Below are positions 30,581 to 32,554 of a stretch of DNA of 32,554 nt, one piece after another. Location: positions 1 to 32,554 of the IMG/VR virus record IMGVR_UViG_3300021087_000046; one strand, 5' to 3'. Each line of letters begins with the position of its first letter. Position 1 is the first letter of the stretch. The notes beneath the pieces are model-generated. The model worked only from the letters and a program-made list of their open reading frames with translations, ran no database searches and was not told the origin of the DNA. A program made the translations under genes and the position numbers. This stretch comes from a virus.

Positions 30581-30604
30581 AGAAGATCGCTTCGGCGGTC
30601 TTCT
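30581..30604 (+). terminator. Strong hairpin with UUCG tetraloop
   Basis: AGAAGATCGC (30581-30590) pairs with GCGGTCTTCT (30595-30604) over ten base pairs with one T-G wobble, closed by a TTCG loop. It is the most stable hairpin in the right arm. The following sequence (CTGTATTATAATAA) has only a weak T-tract, so it may be a terminator, or an RNA-processing or stability element. Confidence 0.65.
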
Positions 30605-30630
30605 CTGTATTATAATAAAAAAACTAACAA

Positions 30631-31323
30631 ATGGCAATAAGTGTAGACACGGTTTATAAAACAGTCTTATTAATATTAAACAAAGAACAACGAGGTTACA
30701 TGACACCTGATGAGTTCAATAAGACAGCTACTCAAGTTCAACTTGAAACTTTTGAAAATTACTTCGAGAGCTTGAACCAACAACTTAGAGTGCCAGATAA
30801 CGACAGTGAATACGCTGATCGTGTAAAAAATATTGATGAAAAAATAGCTATATTTAAAAGATATGCTACAGCACCATACGAAACAGATCACTTCACACTA
30901 CCATCAGACCTATATAGATTAGGTACTGTTGTTTATAAAGATGAAATAGAAGCTCAGTTAATTCAAAGAAATGATCTTCTATATGTTAACCAGTCACCTT
31001 TAACTAAACCCACTGAGCAATACCCGTTATACTTATACGAGGATAATAAGCTTTATTTAAAGCCTAACGATATAATATCTAATATTAGTGTATCGTACGT
31101 TAAAAAACCAGCTGATGTTATTTGGAATTTTGAAATCCCATCTGGACAAAACTATTATCAATATATAGCTACTGGTTCTCAAGACTTTGAGTTAGACGTA
31201 TCAGAGCAGCCTGAGGTTATCATAAAAATATTACTATATGCTGGCGTTGTAGTTAAGGATTACAATTTAGTAAATCTTACTTCTCAGCAAGTACAAGCAG
31301 AACAAATAAATCAAAAAAGCTAA
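30631..31323 (+). CDS. Putative head-tail adaptor protein
   Basis: 230 residues. The helical N-terminus (VDTVYKTVLLILNKEQRGYM, PDEFNKTATQVQLETFENYF) is followed by FTLPSDLYRLGTVVYKDEIE and PLYLYEDNKLYLKPN, ISVSYVKKPADVIW, ending with PEVIIKILLYAGVVVKDYNL. The combination of a LPSDLYRLGTV strand, a YLKP segment and a late PE...I...A helix is typical of connector or neck proteins that dock under the portal. The position after the capsid fits. Exact family not certain. The A-rich leader AAAAAACTAACAAATGG precedes it. Confidence 0.62.
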   Translation: MAISVDTVYKTVLLILNKEQRGYMTPDEFNKTATQVQLETFENYFESLNQQLRVPDNDSEYADRVKNIDEKIAIFKRYATAPYETDHFTLPSDLYRLGTVVYKDEIEAQLIQRNDLLYVNQSPLTKPTEQYPLYLYEDNKLYLKPNDIISNISVSYVKKPADVIWNFEIPSGQNYYQYIATGSQDFELDVSEQPEVIIKILLYAGVVVKDYNLVNLTSQQVQAEQINQKS

Positions 31324-31329
31324 TAAACT

Positions 31330-32553
31330 ATGTCTATACCTAATGGAGGTTTGATAACCGAAAACAATCGTCAGTACTATGCGGGAGCACAAAGTTTTTT
31401 GTCTACTGCTAACCAGACAGTGTTTGGACCAACAACATTTGACACTAACTTAGTTTTTGGCGGTTATAATCCTACAGATCCTGATTACGCTACAAATAAC
31501 TATAAATTATACACTGCTGCACCTGGGCAACAAGTATACACAGAGTATACCGCTAGTTACAGTATAGCTGATAACAAGATAACATTTGCTACAGGTCTAG
31601 CTTTAAATACAGTTGTAGCTGTTCAATTAAAATCACAGACTGGTGGTGAGTATGGAAATAGAGATGCTTATGGTAATACTGTTGAGGAAAACTGGGGATC
31701 TTACTCTTACACCAAGCTAAACGACGTGGTAAGTAATTTCATGGTTGCTTACGTTGGAGCTGGTAAATTAGTGTCTGATGTAAAGAGAACAGACGTTGTC
31801 TTCTTTGCTAAAAGAGCTATGCAAGAGTTTAGCTATGATACATTGAAAAGTGTTAAGTCACAAGAACTAACTATACCACCTAGCCTGAGTATTGCTATGC
31901 CTCAAGATTATGTTAATTATGTTAACATGTCCTGGATAGATCGCTCTGGTATAAAGCATATTATATACCCAACTACATTAACTAGTAACCCAACAGCTAT
32001 ACCTCTACAAGACGACAATGGTATACCAGTTCAAGACGGTACTGGAGAAAATATACAGGGAACTTCTATAACAGAACAAAGATGGGACACTAATGGTATC
32101 GGTGTTATCAATAACCAATTAGAAGATGGATCACCTGTTTGGGCTGATGTATATGGTGGAGGCTTTGGTCAAGGCTTTGCTTGGCAAAGTGGGTTTTACG
32201 GTATACAACCTGAGGTCAGTCAAGTTAACGGTTGGTTCACTATAAATGAAAGAGAGAATACCTTTTCTTTCTCAAACGACTTAGTTGATCGTTTAATCAT
32301 TTTAGAGTACATTTCTGATGGTTTAGCTTATGATCTAGACACTAGAGTCCCTAAGATGGCAGAGGAAGCTATATACGCTTATATACTACATGCTATAGTT
32401 TCCACTAGAATAAATCAACCTGAATATCTAGTTCAGAGATTGCGTCAAGAAAAAAGCGCTAAACTAAGAAATGCTAAGATAAGATTATCTAATATTAAAC
32501 TAAGCGAATTTGTTCAAGTTATGCGAGGTAAATCTAAATGGATAAAATCATAA
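31330..32553 (+). CDS. Putative neck / tail structural protein
   Basis: 407 residues, complete; the stop lies one base from the window end. The N-terminal half (ENNRQYYAGAQSFLSTANQT, QVYTEYTASYSIADNKITFA) is a beta module; the middle has YTKLNDVVSNFMVAYVGAGK and VVFFAKRAMQEFSYDTLKSV, then IPPSLSIAMPQDYVNYVNMS. The end is helical: VPKMAEEAIYAYILHAIVST, LRQEKSAKLRNAKIRLSNIK, SEFVQVMRGKSKWIKS. The AKRAMQEF...PQDYVNYVNMSWID arrangement is typical of head-closure, ring or tail-stub proteins, and it resembles the preceding gene in layout. It probably continues the portal-neck-tail stack. Confidence 0.62.
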   Translation: MSIPNGGLITENNRQYYAGAQSFLSTANQTVFGPTTFDTNLVFGGYNPTDPDYATNNYKLYTAAPGQQVYTEYTASYSIADNKITFATGLALNTVVAVQLKSQTGGEYGNRDAYGNTVEENWGSYSYTKLNDVVSNFMVAYVGAGKLVSDVKRTDVVFFAKRAMQEFSYDTLKSVKSQELTIPPSLSIAMPQDYVNYVNMSWIDRSGIKHIIYPTTLTSNPTAIPLQDDNGIPVQDGTGENIQGTSITEQRWDTNGIGVINNQLEDGSPVWADVYGGGFGQGFAWQSGFYGIQPEVSQVNGWFTINERENTFSFSNDLVDRLIILEYISDGLAYDLDTRVPKMAEEAIYAYILHAIVSTRINQPEYLVQRLRQEKSAKLRNAKIRLSNIKLSEFVQVMRGKSKWIKS

Positions 32554-32554
32554 A

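Noticed and set aside
1-32554. CRISPR arrays, insertion sequences, integrase
   Set aside because: No regularly spaced repeats, transposase or recombinase frames were found on either strand.

Overview
The window looks like about half of the genome of a tailed, probably lytic and podovirus-like bacteriophage. The likely host is a marine member of the Bacteroidetes (Flavobacteriia). The evidence is a full head-morphogenesis block (terminase, portal, scaffold, major capsid protein, neck proteins), long modular tail fibres, an AT-rich composition, and start codons preceded by A/T-rich leaders instead of Shine-Dalgarno sequences, as is usual in Bacteroidetes. Host and taxonomy are inferences. The order terminase-portal-scaffold-capsid-neck would also fit crAss-like relatives, but I cannot test that here. 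No integrase, repressor or plasmid gene is visible.

Region 1 (1-3350) is read leftward and holds thirteen small genes, mostly of unknown function. Several are under 60 codons. Five copies of one 33-bp element punctuate this arm, each in a gap upstream of a leftward gene: AATACG, ten variable bases, then a conserved block GATAATATcTATGtAAc. Layout and sequence resemble a T7-type single-subunit RNA polymerase promoter, with the G of GATAAT at the +1 position. The same arm carries a paralogous gene pair, a tRNA-like T-arm and a nested stem structure that could be an RNA.

Region 2 (3351-3697) is a divergent control region with a run of 14 A, G-runs and two strong hairpins.

Region 3 (3698-16613) is read rightward and is the host-recognition cassette. 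It starts with a small basic protein, followed by three fibre proteins with different C-terminal tips, two LamG-like proteins, one fibrinogen-like protein, a long fibre ending in a Peptidase_S74 type self-cleaving chaperone, a leucine-rich-repeat protein and a small conserved phage protein.

Region 4 (16682-22386) begins with a phage GroEL and an overlapping GroES. The GroEL keeps its ATPase residues but has lost key apical substrate-binding aromatics and the GGM tail. Small basic or hypothetical proteins follow, then a lysis-like group (a one-helix membrane protein, an HExxH protein and a 3-TM holin). The region ends with a second, double-length GroES-like protein just before the terminase genes.

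Region 5 (22114-32553) is packaging and head assembly: a possible small terminase, large terminase, portal, scaffold, major capsid protein, an unknown head protein and two neck/tail-connector candidates. Hairpins follow the capsid gene and the next gene, which would let capsid mRNA be expressed separately.

Taken together, the leftward arm probably takes over the host early. The rightward arm builds the particle, and the chaperonin set probably folds virion proteins such as the capsid or fibres.
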